From positions 62,001 through 126,000 of the forward strand of contig CAWDUQ010000005.1 in NCBI GenBank assembly GCA_963805495.1: a stretch of 64,000 nucleotides of DNA. The letters are read 5' to 3'. The DNA comes from DAHUXD01 sp963805495 (GTDB lineage Bacteria > Acidobacteriota > Thermoanaerobaculia > UBA5066 > Gp7-AA6). The notes beneath the pieces are model-generated. The model did not search any database, had not been told where the DNA came from, and worked only from the letters and a program-made list of their open reading frames with translations. The position numbers and the translations under genes are program-made. Positions 24,754-33,595 of the stretch are shown piece after piece (position 1 is the first letter of the stretch; the number at the start of each line of letters is the position of its first letter).

Positions 24754-25635
24754 CTACTCCTTCGGCCGGGTCACGTCGACGACGACGAACCAGGTCCCGT
24801 CGTCCCTCCGCTGCCACAGCCGGACGTAGTGCCCGCTTTCGGGGGCCTTGTCCTTTTCCGCGACCTGGTACGACCCGTAGGAGTAGCCGAGGTCTCCCGT
24901 CCCCGCGCTTTCGGCCTTGACGGAGACGCCGGTGAACCGCGCGGGCCGGGATCGCATCCAGTCGAGGATGGCGGTCCGGCCGACGAGGGGCATGATCTCG
25001 TTGCGGTGGAGACGGGACGAGCCGAGCAGCACCGGGGCGTATCCCTCGGCCATCGGCCCGGCGGCCAGCCGACCGTTCAACGCCCGATCCGCCGCGGCGA
25101 GCGCGAGGGTCCCGGCGTCGCCGGCGTTCGCACCGGTGTAGCGATCCGGCATCGGGAATCGATGGAAGCCCGGCTCGAACGCAGGAGCCGCCGGCGTCCC
25201 GACGCCGACGTCGATGATCACGCGCCACTGTCCCGAGGGCTGCCGCCGCCACACCGACAGGTAGTTCTCCTCGTGCGGGCCGGGGTCTTTCGTGTCCGGC
25301 ATCAGCAGGGCGGCCGGGCCCGTCAGCCAGCCGAGGTCCCCGCTCTTCGCGACGTCGCCCAGCCGGGGCTCCCAGGTCAGCTGCCGCTCCGCGAACGGGA
25401 CGGACGGGCGCTTCGACAGCCGCTCGCGCGCGTTCGTGGGATCGGGTGTGAATACGATGGCTTCGTCCGAAAAGAACTGCAGGAACGAGTCGCGGATGCC
25501 GACCTCCCGGCACCTGGCCGCGAACGCGCGCTCGGTCTGCGCGAGTGCCGCAAGGGACGGGGGCGGCGGCGTGTCCGCGCGCCCGATGAGGACCCACCCG
25601 AAGAGCAGCAGCGCCGATTGCAAGCGACGGGACAT
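24754..25635 (-). CDS. secreted protein with two NTF2/SnoaL-like (DUF4440) domains
   Basis: 293 residues with an N-terminal signal sequence (LQSALLLFGWVLIGRA). Two similar halves follow: each has an N-terminal helix (TERAFAARCREVGIRDSFLQFF; AADRALNGRLAAGP) and ends in a strand pair with GHYVRLWQRRDDGTWFVVVDV or ENYLSVWRRQPSGQWRVIIDV, the mark of NTF2-fold DUF4440 proteins. Function unknown; such domains bind small ligands. ATG start behind a GGGAGGTCGCC ribosome site. It is convergent with the NrsF gene and divergent from the exporter genes. Confidence 0.75.
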   Translation of the reverse strand: MSRRLQSALLLFGWVLIGRADTPPPPSLAALAQTERAFAARCREVGIRDSFLQFFSDEAIVFTPDPTNARERLSKRPSVPFAERQLTWEPRLGDVAKSGDLGWLTGPAALLMPDTKDPGPHEENYLSVWRRQPSGQWRVIIDVGVGTPAAPAFEPGFHRFPMPDRYTGANAGDAGTLALAAADRALNGRLAAGPMAEGYAPVLLGSSRLHRNEIMPLVGRTAILDWMRSRPARFTGVSVKAESAGTGDLGYSYGSYQVAEKDKAPESGHYVRLWQRRDDGTWFVVVDVTRPKE

Positions 25636-25801
25636 GGCGACCTCCCGATCGATGACTTGGCCGCAGGCCTTCGTTTGGTATCCGGGCCCCTCAAACACCA
25701 CCCCCGGCTCGACGCGACCTGCCCGGGGGCTGCGCGGGGGCGCGCCCCCGGCTTTCCCAAAACCCCGCCCCAAGGAATCCGTAATAATCGGCGAGCCCCC
25801 A

Positions 25802-26728
<927 letters not shown>

Positions 26729-26735
26729 GGCCCGA

Positions 26736-28061
26736 ATGAACTGGAAGAAGACCTTCGCGATCGTCCGCCGTGAGTACATCGAGCGCGTCCGCACGAAGTC
26801 GTTCTGGATCGCGACGCTGCTCATCCCGTTTCTCTTCCTCGCGTACATCGCCTTCCAGATTTCGTCGTCCCGCAAGACCGGCGGGGAGCGGACCATCGTC
26901 GTCGTCGACCAGACGGGCACGCTCTACGCTCCCCTGGTCAAGGAGCTCGCGGCGACCGAGGCCGAGCAGAAGGAAAGCGATTCTGCGCGCAAGGGACCGC
27001 ACTGGAACCTGAGGCCCGCCCCGGCCGGCGGAAGCCTCGCGGCCACCAAGGAGGCCCTCCGCAAGCAGGTCCTCGCCAAGGAGATCAACGGCTATCTCGT
27101 CCTCGAACCGGAGAAAGTCAAGAACGACGAGGTCGAGTACTACTCGACGACCGTGTCGGACTTCATCGCCCTGAACCAGCTCGAGCGCTCACTCAACCGG
27201 GTCCGGATGCGCGAGAAGATGCAGGATCGAGGACTGCCGACGGACCTCGCGGGCGAGCTCGAAAAGCGCGTCGACTTCAAGGCCTTCAAGGTCACCGAGA
27301 AGGGCACCGCGGAGGAGAAGGGCGCCGGCATCATCGCCGCGATCATCTTCATGGTGCTCATGTACACGACCTTCTTCGTGTACGGCGGCCAGGTCATGCG
27401 GGGCGTCATCGAGGAGAAGTCGAGCCGCATCGTCGAGATCATCATCGCTTCGGTCCGGCCGACCGAGTTGATGCTCGGCAAAATCATCGGCATCGGCCTC
27501 GTCGGCCTGACTCAGTACCTGGTCTGGTCGATTCTCGCGATGAACCTGTCCCTTCCCGGGATCGCCGGCGTCCTTTCCTCGAGCGACATGGGCGTGCCCC
27601 GGATCCCGATCGCGATGCTCGGCTACTTCATCCTGTTCTTCGTGCTCGGCTACTTCGTCTACGCCAGCGTCTACACGACGATCGCGGCGCCCTTCAACAG
27701 CGAGCAGGAAGCCACGCAGTTCATGATGATCCCGATCGTCCTCATCCTGGCGGGCTTCATGGTCTACCCCGCGGTGATGAACAACCCCAACGGCAACGTG
27801 GCGCTCTTCTTCTCCCTCTTTCCCTTCACGTCCTCTCTCGTCATGTTCCTGCGGACGGCCGTCTCGGAGCCTCCGGCCTGGCAGGTACTCCTCTCGATCG
27901 CGCTCCTCATCGGCACGACCGTCGGTCTCGCCTGGTTCGCCGGACGCGTCTATCGCGTGGGCATCCTGATGTATGGAAAAAAGCCCACGATCCCCGAGAT
28001 CCTGCGCTGGGTGCGGTACACCCCCGGCAAAGTCGCCCAGCCCGCGGCCAAGATTTCGTAG
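26736..28061 (+). CDS. NatB-type ABC transporter permease
   Basis: 441 residues: one span near the N-terminus (FWIATLLIPFLFLAYIAFQ), a soluble extracytoplasmic domain of about 150 residues, then five to six spans in the C-terminal half, including MYTTFFVYGGQVMRGVIEEKSSRIVEIIIASVRPTELMLGK, the hallmark of the ABC-2/NatB family. Partner of the ATPase just upstream. A GC hairpin (CCGGCC-GACT-GGCCGG, about 28067-28082) follows the stop but has no strong T run, so its role as a terminator is doubtful. Confidence 0.88.
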   Translation: MNWKKTFAIVRREYIERVRTKSFWIATLLIPFLFLAYIAFQISSSRKTGGERTIVVVDQTGTLYAPLVKELAATEAEQKESDSARKGPHWNLRPAPAGGSLAATKEALRKQVLAKEINGYLVLEPEKVKNDEVEYYSTTVSDFIALNQLERSLNRVRMREKMQDRGLPTDLAGELEKRVDFKAFKVTEKGTAEEKGAGIIAAIIFMVLMYTTFFVYGGQVMRGVIEEKSSRIVEIIIASVRPTELMLGKIIGIGLVGLTQYLVWSILAMNLSLPGIAGVLSSSDMGVPRIPIAMLGYFILFFVLGYFVYASVYTTIAAPFNSEQEATQFMMIPIVLILAGFMVYPAVMNNPNGNVALFFSLFPFTSSLVMFLRTAVSEPPAWQVLLSIALLIGTTVGLAWFAGRVYRVGILMYGKKPTIPEILRWVRYTPGKVAQPAAKIS

Positions 28062-28081
28062 GGCCCCGGCCGACTGGCCGG

Positions 28082-28111
28082 TTGCCCCTTTCGACACGCC
28101 TGTGCTACCTT
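28082..28111 (+). promoter_or_regulatory. possible promoter of tRNA-Glu
   Basis: TTGCCC (28082-28087), 18-base spacer, TACCTT (28106-28111), 13 bases before the mature tRNA. A weak match. Confidence 0.3.
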
Positions 28112-28124
28112 TCGCGCCCCGTTT

Positions 28125-28199
28125 GGCCCATTCGTCTAACGGTTAGGACGCGGCCCTCTCAAGGCCGAAATACGGGTTCGATTCCCGTATGGGCTACCA
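28125..28199 (+). tRNA. tRNA-Glu(CTC)
   Basis: 75 bases with encoded CCA. Acceptor GGCCCAT pairs with ATGGGCT (first pair G-U), anticodon stem CGGCC/GGCCG encloses CTCTCAA (anticodon CTC), and the T arm is ACGGG-TTCGATT-CCCGT. It is intact, and is followed directly by five tandem units that each repeat its 3' third. Confidence 0.93.
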
Positions 28200-28810
28200 G
28201 CTCTCGAACCGGCTTTGTAAGTCCCACGCCGCGTCCTCCGGACGCCGCCCTCTCAAGGCGGCGCCTTTGAGCGCGCCCTTCCGGGCGCGACACGGGTTCG
28301 ATTCCCGTATGGGCTACCACCTCGAACCGGCTTTGTAAGTCCCACGCCGCGTCCTCCGGACGCAGCCCTCTCAAGGCGGCGCCTTTGAGCGCGCCCTTCC
28401 GGGCGCGACACGGGTTCGATTCCCGTATGGGCTACCACCTCGAACCGGCTTTGTAAGTCCCACGCCGCGTCCTCCGGACGCCGCCCTCTCAAGGCGGCGC
28501 CTTTGAGCGCGCCCTTCCGGGCGCGACACGGGTTCGATCTGGCGCCCGTATGGGCTACCAGATCCAACCAGGCTTTGTCAGTCTCGCGCCGCGTCCTGCG
28601 GACGCAGCCCCTCTCAAGGCGACATCTTTGTTCTGCGCGCCCTTCCGGGCGCAACACGGGTTCGATCTGGCGCCCGTATGGGCTACCAGATCAAGCCGGC
28701 TTCGCTAAGTCCCAACGCCGCGTCCTGCGGACGCGATCCTCTCGAGGCGGCTCCTTGTTCTGCGCGCCCTTCCGGGCGCGACACGGATTCGATTCCCGTA
28801 TGGGCTACCA
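28200..28810 (+). repeat. tandem array of five units each ending in the tRNA-Glu 3' end
   Basis: Unit ends (CCA) fall at 28319, 28437, 28560, 28688 and 28810, giving lengths of 120, 118, 123, 128 and 122. Each unit runs: CTCGAACCGGCTTTGTAAG-like lead, hairpin GCGTCC-TCC-GGACGC, an anticodon-arm-like CCCTCTCAAGG, hairpin GCGC-GCCC-TT-GGGC-GCG type, then the T arm and GGGCTACCA. D arm and 5' acceptor strand are absent. Units 1 to 3 are nearly identical, units 4 and 5 more diverged, and units 3 and 4 have an altered T loop. No gene is credible inside. From 28811 to 29029 I see only the end of the array and a short leader. Confidence 0.85.
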
Positions 28811-29029
28811 GTTCAGCTCCAGCCCTTTCCTTGCGAGATGCGCCACTTGGGCGCCGCAGTTTCCGCCTTCTCTGTTCGCAGAGGAGATGGCCGCCGCGAC
28901 GCCGGGTCGCCGACTCGACCGGACTTGCGGCGAAAATTAATTTCCTACACGACGACACGACTGAACCGGTTTGCCGCGAGGCGCGACTTTAATCAGGATG
29001 GACACGAACGAAGAAGGGACAATCGGTGG

Positions 29030-29590
29030 ATGACGCGCAGAACCGCCCGCCTCTTCGACGAATATCTCGCCGCCGCAGCGCGCGCCGGCGATCGCGACGC
29101 CTTCGGCCGTCTCGCCGAACGTTGGCAGCCGAAGCTCCTGGCCCACGCCTGGCGGTTGATGGGCGAGGCGGAGGCGGCGCGCGATGTCGTGCAGGACGCG
29201 TGGGCCGACATCGTGCGCGGGCTTGCGCGTCTCGACGATTCCGCCCTCTTTCCCGCCTGGGCCTACCGCATCGTGTCGCGTCGCGCTGCGGATGCGATCA
29301 GGAAGCGCGGCCGCGCGCTAAGGATCGGAACGGCCTACGCCGCGCAAGCTCCGCAAGCGGTCGATGCGGCAGGACGGATGGAGACGGCGGCGGATGCGGG
29401 ACCGCTCGCGAAAGCGATCGCAGGCCTTCCGCCGGATCAACGTGCAACAGTCGCCCTGTTCTACATCGAGGATTTCAGCATCGCGGAGACCGCCGCGGCG
29501 ACGGGCGTTCCGCCGGGCACCGTGAAGACTCGACTGATGCATGCGCGGGCGAAATTGCGCGCCGCGCTGAAAGGAGAAGACCATGGATGA
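29030..29590 (+). CDS. ECF-type RNA polymerase sigma factor
   Basis: 186 residues. Region 2: DRDAFGRLAERWQPKLLAHAWRLMGEAEAARDVVQDAWADIVR; region 4: LPPDQRATVALFYIEDFSIAETAAATGVPPGTVKTRLMHARAKLRAAL. ATG start with AAGGGA about 13 bases upstream. A 12-codon reading frame (28998-29033) ends in TGA overlapping this ATG and might couple translation. The stop region overlaps the DUF6768 gene by eight bases. The two genes lie between tRNA-Glu-derived repeats, which suggests they arrived as a unit. Confidence 0.85.
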   Translation: MTRRTARLFDEYLAAAARAGDRDAFGRLAERWQPKLLAHAWRLMGEAEAARDVVQDAWADIVRGLARLDDSALFPAWAYRIVSRRAADAIRKRGRALRIGTAYAAQAPQAVDAAGRMETAADAGPLAKAIAGLPPDQRATVALFYIEDFSIAETAAATGVPPGTVKTRLMHARAKLRAALKGEDHG

Positions 29591-29948
29591 TCTTGATCGG
29601 AAAATTGAGGAAGCCCTGAGCGTGGAAGACCGCGCCATCCTTGAGAAGTTCGGCGAGCAGGGCGTGTTTGGCCTGTGGTTCGGCGTCTATTCCGGAGCTA
29701 TGGGCCGCCTTGCGGCCTTTGCCACGGTCGTCACATTTGCATTGTTTCTGGGCGCGGTTTATTGCGGCTGGAGGTTCTTCGGTGCGGCCGAGGCAATCGA
29801 CGCTGCGCGCTGGGGCGTCGGCGCCGTCGTGCTGATGGTGATGGTCGGCTTTCTGAAATTGTGGTTCTGGCTTCGAATGGAATCGAATCGCGTTTTGCGC
29901 GAGGTAAAGCGTCTCGAATTGCAGATCGCGCGCGCGAATGCTCGATGA
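29583..29948 (+). CDS. DUF6768-like small membrane protein, probable sigma partner
   Basis: 121 residues: an acidic N-terminal helix (MDDLDRKIEEALSVEDRAILEKFGEQ), two membrane spans (about 44-64 and 77-97) and a basic C-terminal helix (LREVKRLELQIARANAR). The layout matches the DUF6768 family. Overlap with an ECF sigma gene suggests it binds and silences that sigma factor at the membrane, which is inference. In five 60-base lines counted here, G+C is about 57%, on the low side for this window. Confidence 0.6.
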   Translation: MDDLDRKIEEALSVEDRAILEKFGEQGVFGLWFGVYSGAMGRLAAFATVVTFALFLGAVYCGWRFFGAAEAIDAARWGVGAVVLMVMVGFLKLWFWLRMESNRVLREVKRLELQIARANAR

Positions 29949-30023
29949 GAATTCCCGGAGGCGCTAAACCGCCCGAAGAAGTTGTTCCCCACGCGGCCCT
30001 CCTGGAGGGCTTCGAAGTCGCGC

Positions 30024-30210
30024 GGGCTACCAGCTCGAACTGGCTTTGTAGGTCCCAAGGCGCGTCCCTGCGGACGGGACCTTCAAGGCGACCTCTTTGT
30101 TCTGCGCGCCCTACCCAGACGCAGGCCGCGTCCGGCGGACACGACCCTCTCAAGGTGACTCCTTGGAGCGTGTATGATCTGGCGCCGGGCGCCGGACGTG
30201 ATCTGGAGCC
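30024..30210 (+). repeat. diverged tRNA-Glu-derived repeat beyond the sigma/DUF6768 pair
   Basis: Begins with GGGCTACCA followed by GCTCGAACTGGCTTTGTAGG, the junction seen between units of the array at 28200-28810, then GCGTCCCTGCGGACG, CTTCAAGGCGACC and TTGTTCTGCGCGCCC as in units 4 and 5. A second, weaker pass follows with CCCTCTCAAGG. No complete T arm remains. Confidence 0.65.
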
Positions 30211-30232
30211 GCTTCGAAGCCATAATGAACCT

Positions 30233-30439
30233 GTGAAGAAGCCCTCCTCGCCCAATCGCTTGCCTCCCTCGGCCGCCGCAAAGGCCCGCGTGAAGGCCTT
30301 TCGACGCGGCGAGGCGCCCGTCGTGCGGGATCCGGAGGAGGCCCGAGGTTCCACCTTCGTATCGCCGGCCGAACGGCAAGCCGCGTTTGCACTGGCGGCA
30401 AGAAAACGGGCAGCCGAAAAGAAGCGCCGGAAGGACTAG
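30233..30439 (+). CDS. small basic protein of unknown function
   Basis: 68 residues from a GTG; the nearby ATG at 30225 stops after three codons in another frame. Rich in Arg, Lys and Ala, ending in RKRAAEKKRRKD; predicted soluble, with a helical C-terminal half (SPAERQAAFALAARKRAAEKKRR). I recognise no family. It lies between the tRNA-Glu repeat remnant and a monooxygenase gene. Composition is compatible with a real gene but the evidence is only an open frame and codon pattern. Confidence 0.45.
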   Translation: MKKPSSPNRLPPSAAAKARVKAFRRGEAPVVRDPEEARGSTFVSPAERQAAFALAARKRAAEKKRRKD

Positions 30440-30502
30440 TCCGGGAGACTCGGACCACTTTTCCGAGCGGTGCGGGCCGGACTCGTCGACAATGGTCCGA
30501 GC

Positions 30503-31681
30503 ATGAGGGTCGCGATCAACGGCATCGGGGTCGGAGGACCGACGCTGGCCTACTGGTTGCGACGGTCCGGCCACGAGCCCGTCCTTTTCGAGAAGGCGCC
30601 GGCGCTGCGAACTGGCGGCTACATCATCGACTTCTGGGGCCTCGGTTACGAGATTGCGGAGCGCATGGGACTCGTGCCGACCCTGCGCGAACGCTGTTAC
30701 CTGATGGAGCGGCTGAGCATGCTCGACGCCGCCGGTCGCGAGGAAGCGGCGCTCGACGTCGCTCCGATGCGCGAGATGCTCCAGGGACGCTTCATCAGTC
30801 TCGCCCGGGCCGACCTCGCGGCGGCGCTGTTCGGCGCCTGTGCTGGGATCCCGGCCCGTTTCGGAGTGTCCGTCACGGCGATCGACCAGGACGGCGATGG
30901 AGTGGTCGCCACCCTCTCCGACGGACGGCAGGAACGCTTCGATCTCGTGGTCGGCGCCGACGGGCTGCACTCCCGCGTGCGCGCGCTGGTCTTCGGGCCG
31001 CAGGCGCAGTTCGAAAAGCCCCTGGGCTGCGACGTCGCCGCCTTCCGTGTCGCCGGGTATCCGCGCCGCGACGAGCTGACATACATCTCTCATACCGTTC
31101 CCAGGCGCCAGGTCGCGAGCGTGTCGCTCCGCAACGACGAAACGCTGTTCCTGCTGGTGTGCCGCGCGGAGCTCATCGACGGCGATCCTCCGCCGGAGCG
31201 CCAGAAAGCAGCCCTCCGCCGAGCCTTCGGCGACATGCGCTGGGAGGTGCCCGAAATCCTGGATGCCATGGACGAGGCCGACGACTTCTACTTCGATCGC
31301 GTCAGCCAGATCCACCTGCCGCGCTGGTCTTCCGGGCGCGTCGGCCTGCTCGGCGACGCGGCGGCCTGCGCCTCGCTTCTCGCCGGGGAAGGCACGGGCC
31401 TGGCGATGCTGGAGGCCTATGTGCTGGCCGGCGAACTGCACCGGGCCGGCGGCGAAGTCACGAGGGCCCTGGCCGCGTACGAGGCGCGGCTGCGCTCGTT
31501 CGTGGCCGCCAAGCAGAGAGCGGCCCTGCGTTTGCGCGGCTTCTTCGCGCCTCGGACGTCGCTGGCTCTCACCGTGCGCAACCTCATCGTCAACGTCCTT
31601 TCGCGCGGGCCCATCGGCAAGCGCCTGCTGGCGAGCGAACTGCGCGACGATCTCGAGTTGCCGGACTATTTCCCGGCGTAA
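30503..31681 (+). CDS. FAD-dependent monooxygenase (PHBH/TetX-like)
   Basis: 392 residues from the ATG at MRVAINGIG; an earlier ATG/GTG in frame adds only an unlikely leader. FAD is bound by the N-terminal INGIGVGGPTLAYWL dinucleotide loop with FEKAP closing the second strand, a DLVVGADGLHSRVR DG motif and LLGDAAACASLLAGEGTGLAMLEAYVL (GD motif). This is group A flavoprotein hydroxylase architecture. Substrate unknown: relatives hydroxylate aromatic compounds or inactivate antibiotics. Stands alone on its strand, 88 bases before the next gene. Confidence 0.85.
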   Translation: MRVAINGIGVGGPTLAYWLRRSGHEPVLFEKAPALRTGGYIIDFWGLGYEIAERMGLVPTLRERCYLMERLSMLDAAGREEAALDVAPMREMLQGRFISLARADLAAALFGACAGIPARFGVSVTAIDQDGDGVVATLSDGRQERFDLVVGADGLHSRVRALVFGPQAQFEKPLGCDVAAFRVAGYPRRDELTYISHTVPRRQVASVSLRNDETLFLLVCRAELIDGDPPPERQKAALRRAFGDMRWEVPEILDAMDEADDFYFDRVSQIHLPRWSSGRVGLLGDAAACASLLAGEGTGLAMLEAYVLAGELHRAGGEVTRALAAYEARLRSFVAAKQRAALRLRGFFAPRTSLALTVRNLIVNVLSRGPIGKRLLASELRDDLELPDYFPA

Positions 31682-31768
31682 ACGAAGCCCCCTTGGTTCC
31701 GGCACGATCGTCTCGGGCGGCCTTGAACCTTCTTTCCCCGGGGGCGTAGACGATAGCGGAGGCCTCCA

Positions 31769-32947
31769 TTGAAGCATTTGCTGTATCTCTCGCTGGCGCT
31801 CGCCCTCCCCGGCGCCGTCCTTGCCGCCGGCCAACCCCTGGCCGGCCAGCCCGCCAGCATCGCGGCCCCGGACGGGACCAGGCTCGCGGCGTCGTTCTAT
31901 CCCGCCAGCCGCCCGGGCCCCGGGATCCTGCTTCTCCACCAGTGCAATCGCGACCGGTCGAGCTGGAACGGCCTCGCCGCCGAGCTCGCCGCGAAAGGAT
32001 TCCACGTCCTGACGCTCGATTACCGGGGCTACGGGGAAAGCGGCGGCACGCCGTTCAACGACATCCCGTTCCAGGAGCGGGTCCGGATCACGACCGAAAA
32101 GTGGCCCGGGGACATCGACGTCGCCTTCGCGTACCTGCGGGCGCAGCCGGGCGTGCGGCAGGACGCCATCGGCGCTGCCGGCGCGAGCTGCGGCGTCAAC
32201 AACTCGATCCAGCTCTCGCTTCGGCACCCGGAGGTGAAGTCCCTGGTGCTCCTCTCCGGCAGCACCGACCGCGCGGGACGCCAGCACCTGAAGCGCGCGA
32301 GCGGGCTGCCGATCCTCTTCGCGGCCGCGGACGACGACGGCGACATCGTGTCGGTCATGGCCTGGATCGACGCGACCTCCGGCAACAAGGCGAACCGGTT
32401 CCTCGAATACGCGAAGGGCGGTCACGGCACGGAGATGTTTAAGGCGCACCCGGAGCTGCCGGGCCGGATCGTGGCGTGGTTCGAGCTCACGCTCATGGGC
32501 AAGGGCGCCGGCGTCTCCGCCCCTCCCCGGCCTCCGAAAGTCGACCCGCGGACGCAGCTGCGCATGACGATGGACGAGCCGGGCGGGGCGTCCCGCGTGG
32601 CCGCGAGCCTCGACGCCGGGCGCAGGAAAGACCCGAAGTCCCCGCTGCTCGATGCCCCGTTCGTGAACCAGCTCGGCTACGAGGCGATCCAGGTCGGACA
32701 GACGAAGGCGGCGATCGCGATCATGCAGGTCAACGTCGACGCCCGCCCGAGCTCGTCCAACGCGTGGGACAGCCTCGGCGACGCCTACCTCGCCGACGGG
32801 GAGCGGGAGAAGGCGCGCGAGGCGTCCGAGAAGTGCCTCGCGCTCGTCGACTCCGACACCGCCGAGACCAAGGAGCAGCGCGAGAACATCCGCCAGAGCG
32901 CGCAGGGCCGGCTCGACCAGCTCAAGAACCCTTCCCCGCCGAAGTAG
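31769..32947 (+). CDS. secreted alpha/beta hydrolase with C-terminal TPR-like region
   Basis: 392 residues from a TTG start with GGAGG well placed upstream. The signal peptide ends at about VLAAG. The hydrolase (about 30-250) has LLLHQCNRDRSSW, LDYRGYGES, the nucleophile elbow GASCGVNNS (Ser in place of the usual GxSxG context) and a C-terminal His in KGGHGTEMF. Residues about 285-390 show TPR-like helices (AIAIMQVNVDARPSSSNAWDSLGDAYLADGEREKAREASEKCL). The fusion suggests docking on a partner protein. Its 3' end overlaps the convergent ogt gene by 26 bases. Confidence 0.75.
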   Translation: MKHLLYLSLALALPGAVLAAGQPLAGQPASIAAPDGTRLAASFYPASRPGPGILLLHQCNRDRSSWNGLAAELAAKGFHVLTLDYRGYGESGGTPFNDIPFQERVRITTEKWPGDIDVAFAYLRAQPGVRQDAIGAAGASCGVNNSIQLSLRHPEVKSLVLLSGSTDRAGRQHLKRASGLPILFAAADDDGDIVSVMAWIDATSGNKANRFLEYAKGGHGTEMFKAHPELPGRIVAWFELTLMGKGAGVSAPPRPPKVDPRTQLRMTMDEPGGASRVAASLDAGRRKDPKSPLLDAPFVNQLGYEAIQVGQTKAAIAIMQVNVDARPSSSNAWDSLGDAYLADGEREKAREASEKCLALVDSDTAETKEQRENIRQSAQGRLDQLKNPSPPK

Positions 32948-33506
32948 GGCGGCGAACGTTCCGCCGCCCTGACGCGGCGCAAGCCTCGTGGGCAAGAAGC
33001 CATCGCTTGCGGAAGATCCCGCCTCCATAGCCGGTGAGGGAGCCGTCCGTGCCGACCAGCCGATGGCAGGGCACAACCACTCCCACCGGGTTCGCGCCGT
33101 TCGCGTGCCCGACCGCCCGAACGGCGGCCGGCCGGCCGATCCGGCGCGCCAGCTCCGAATAGGACATCGTCGCGCCGCACGGGATCGCGCGCAGGGCCTT
33201 CCAGACTCTTTGCTGGAAAGGGGTGCCCGCCGGTGCGACCGGCAGCCGGTCGATGCTTTCGAGGGCCCCGTCGAAATACGCTTTGATGGCGGCCGTCAGC
33301 CCGCCCGGGTTGCGGCGCCGCTCGAGCGTGTATCCGCCGGCGCCGCAGGCATGGTCGAGCGCGCGCACCAGGCGCTCCTCGTGGTCGGTCCACCCGACGG
33401 CGCACAGCCGACCCTCGCCGTCGGCGACGAGGATCAGCTCGCCGATCGGCGTTCGGGTCCGGTCCGTCAAGAGGCGGACGCGGTCGCCTCGATCGCTTGC
33501 ATCCAT
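32922..33506 (-). CDS. ogt: methylated-DNA-protein cysteine methyltransferase
   Basis: 194 residues. The suicide cysteine sits in PCHR (Cys147) within GVVVPCHRLVG, preceded by the helix-turn-helix region MSYSELARRIGRPAAVRAVGHANGANP. The N-terminal half is the Ogt-type domain. It removes alkyl groups from O6-guanine by a one-time transfer. ATG start. Tail-to-tail overlap with the hydrolase gene shows compact packing. Confidence 0.93.
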   Translation of the reverse strand: MDASDRGDRVRLLTDRTRTPIGELILVADGEGRLCAVGWTDHEERLVRALDHACGAGGYTLERRRNPGGLTAAIKAYFDGALESIDRLPVAPAGTPFQQRVWKALRAIPCGATMSYSELARRIGRPAAVRAVGHANGANPVGVVVPCHRLVGTDGSLTGYGGGIFRKRWLLAHEACAASGRRNVRRPTSAGKGS

Positions 33507-33595
33507 GAGTCGCTATTCTCGCCCGGTCGGGCCGTTCGCCACACGGGCGGGAACATGATTCCTGGATTAGCGTAGGGGGAGGTAAGGAGAGTCCT

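Noticed and set aside
28200..28810. Possible CRISPR array
   Set aside because: Units are similar over nearly their full length with no unique spacers, end in tRNA sequence, and no cas gene is present.
28253..28940. Open frames across the tRNA-Glu array on both strands
   Set aside because: They translate the repeat (VAHTGIEPVSRPEG and the like) and stop or start arbitrarily; no ribosome sites and no family.
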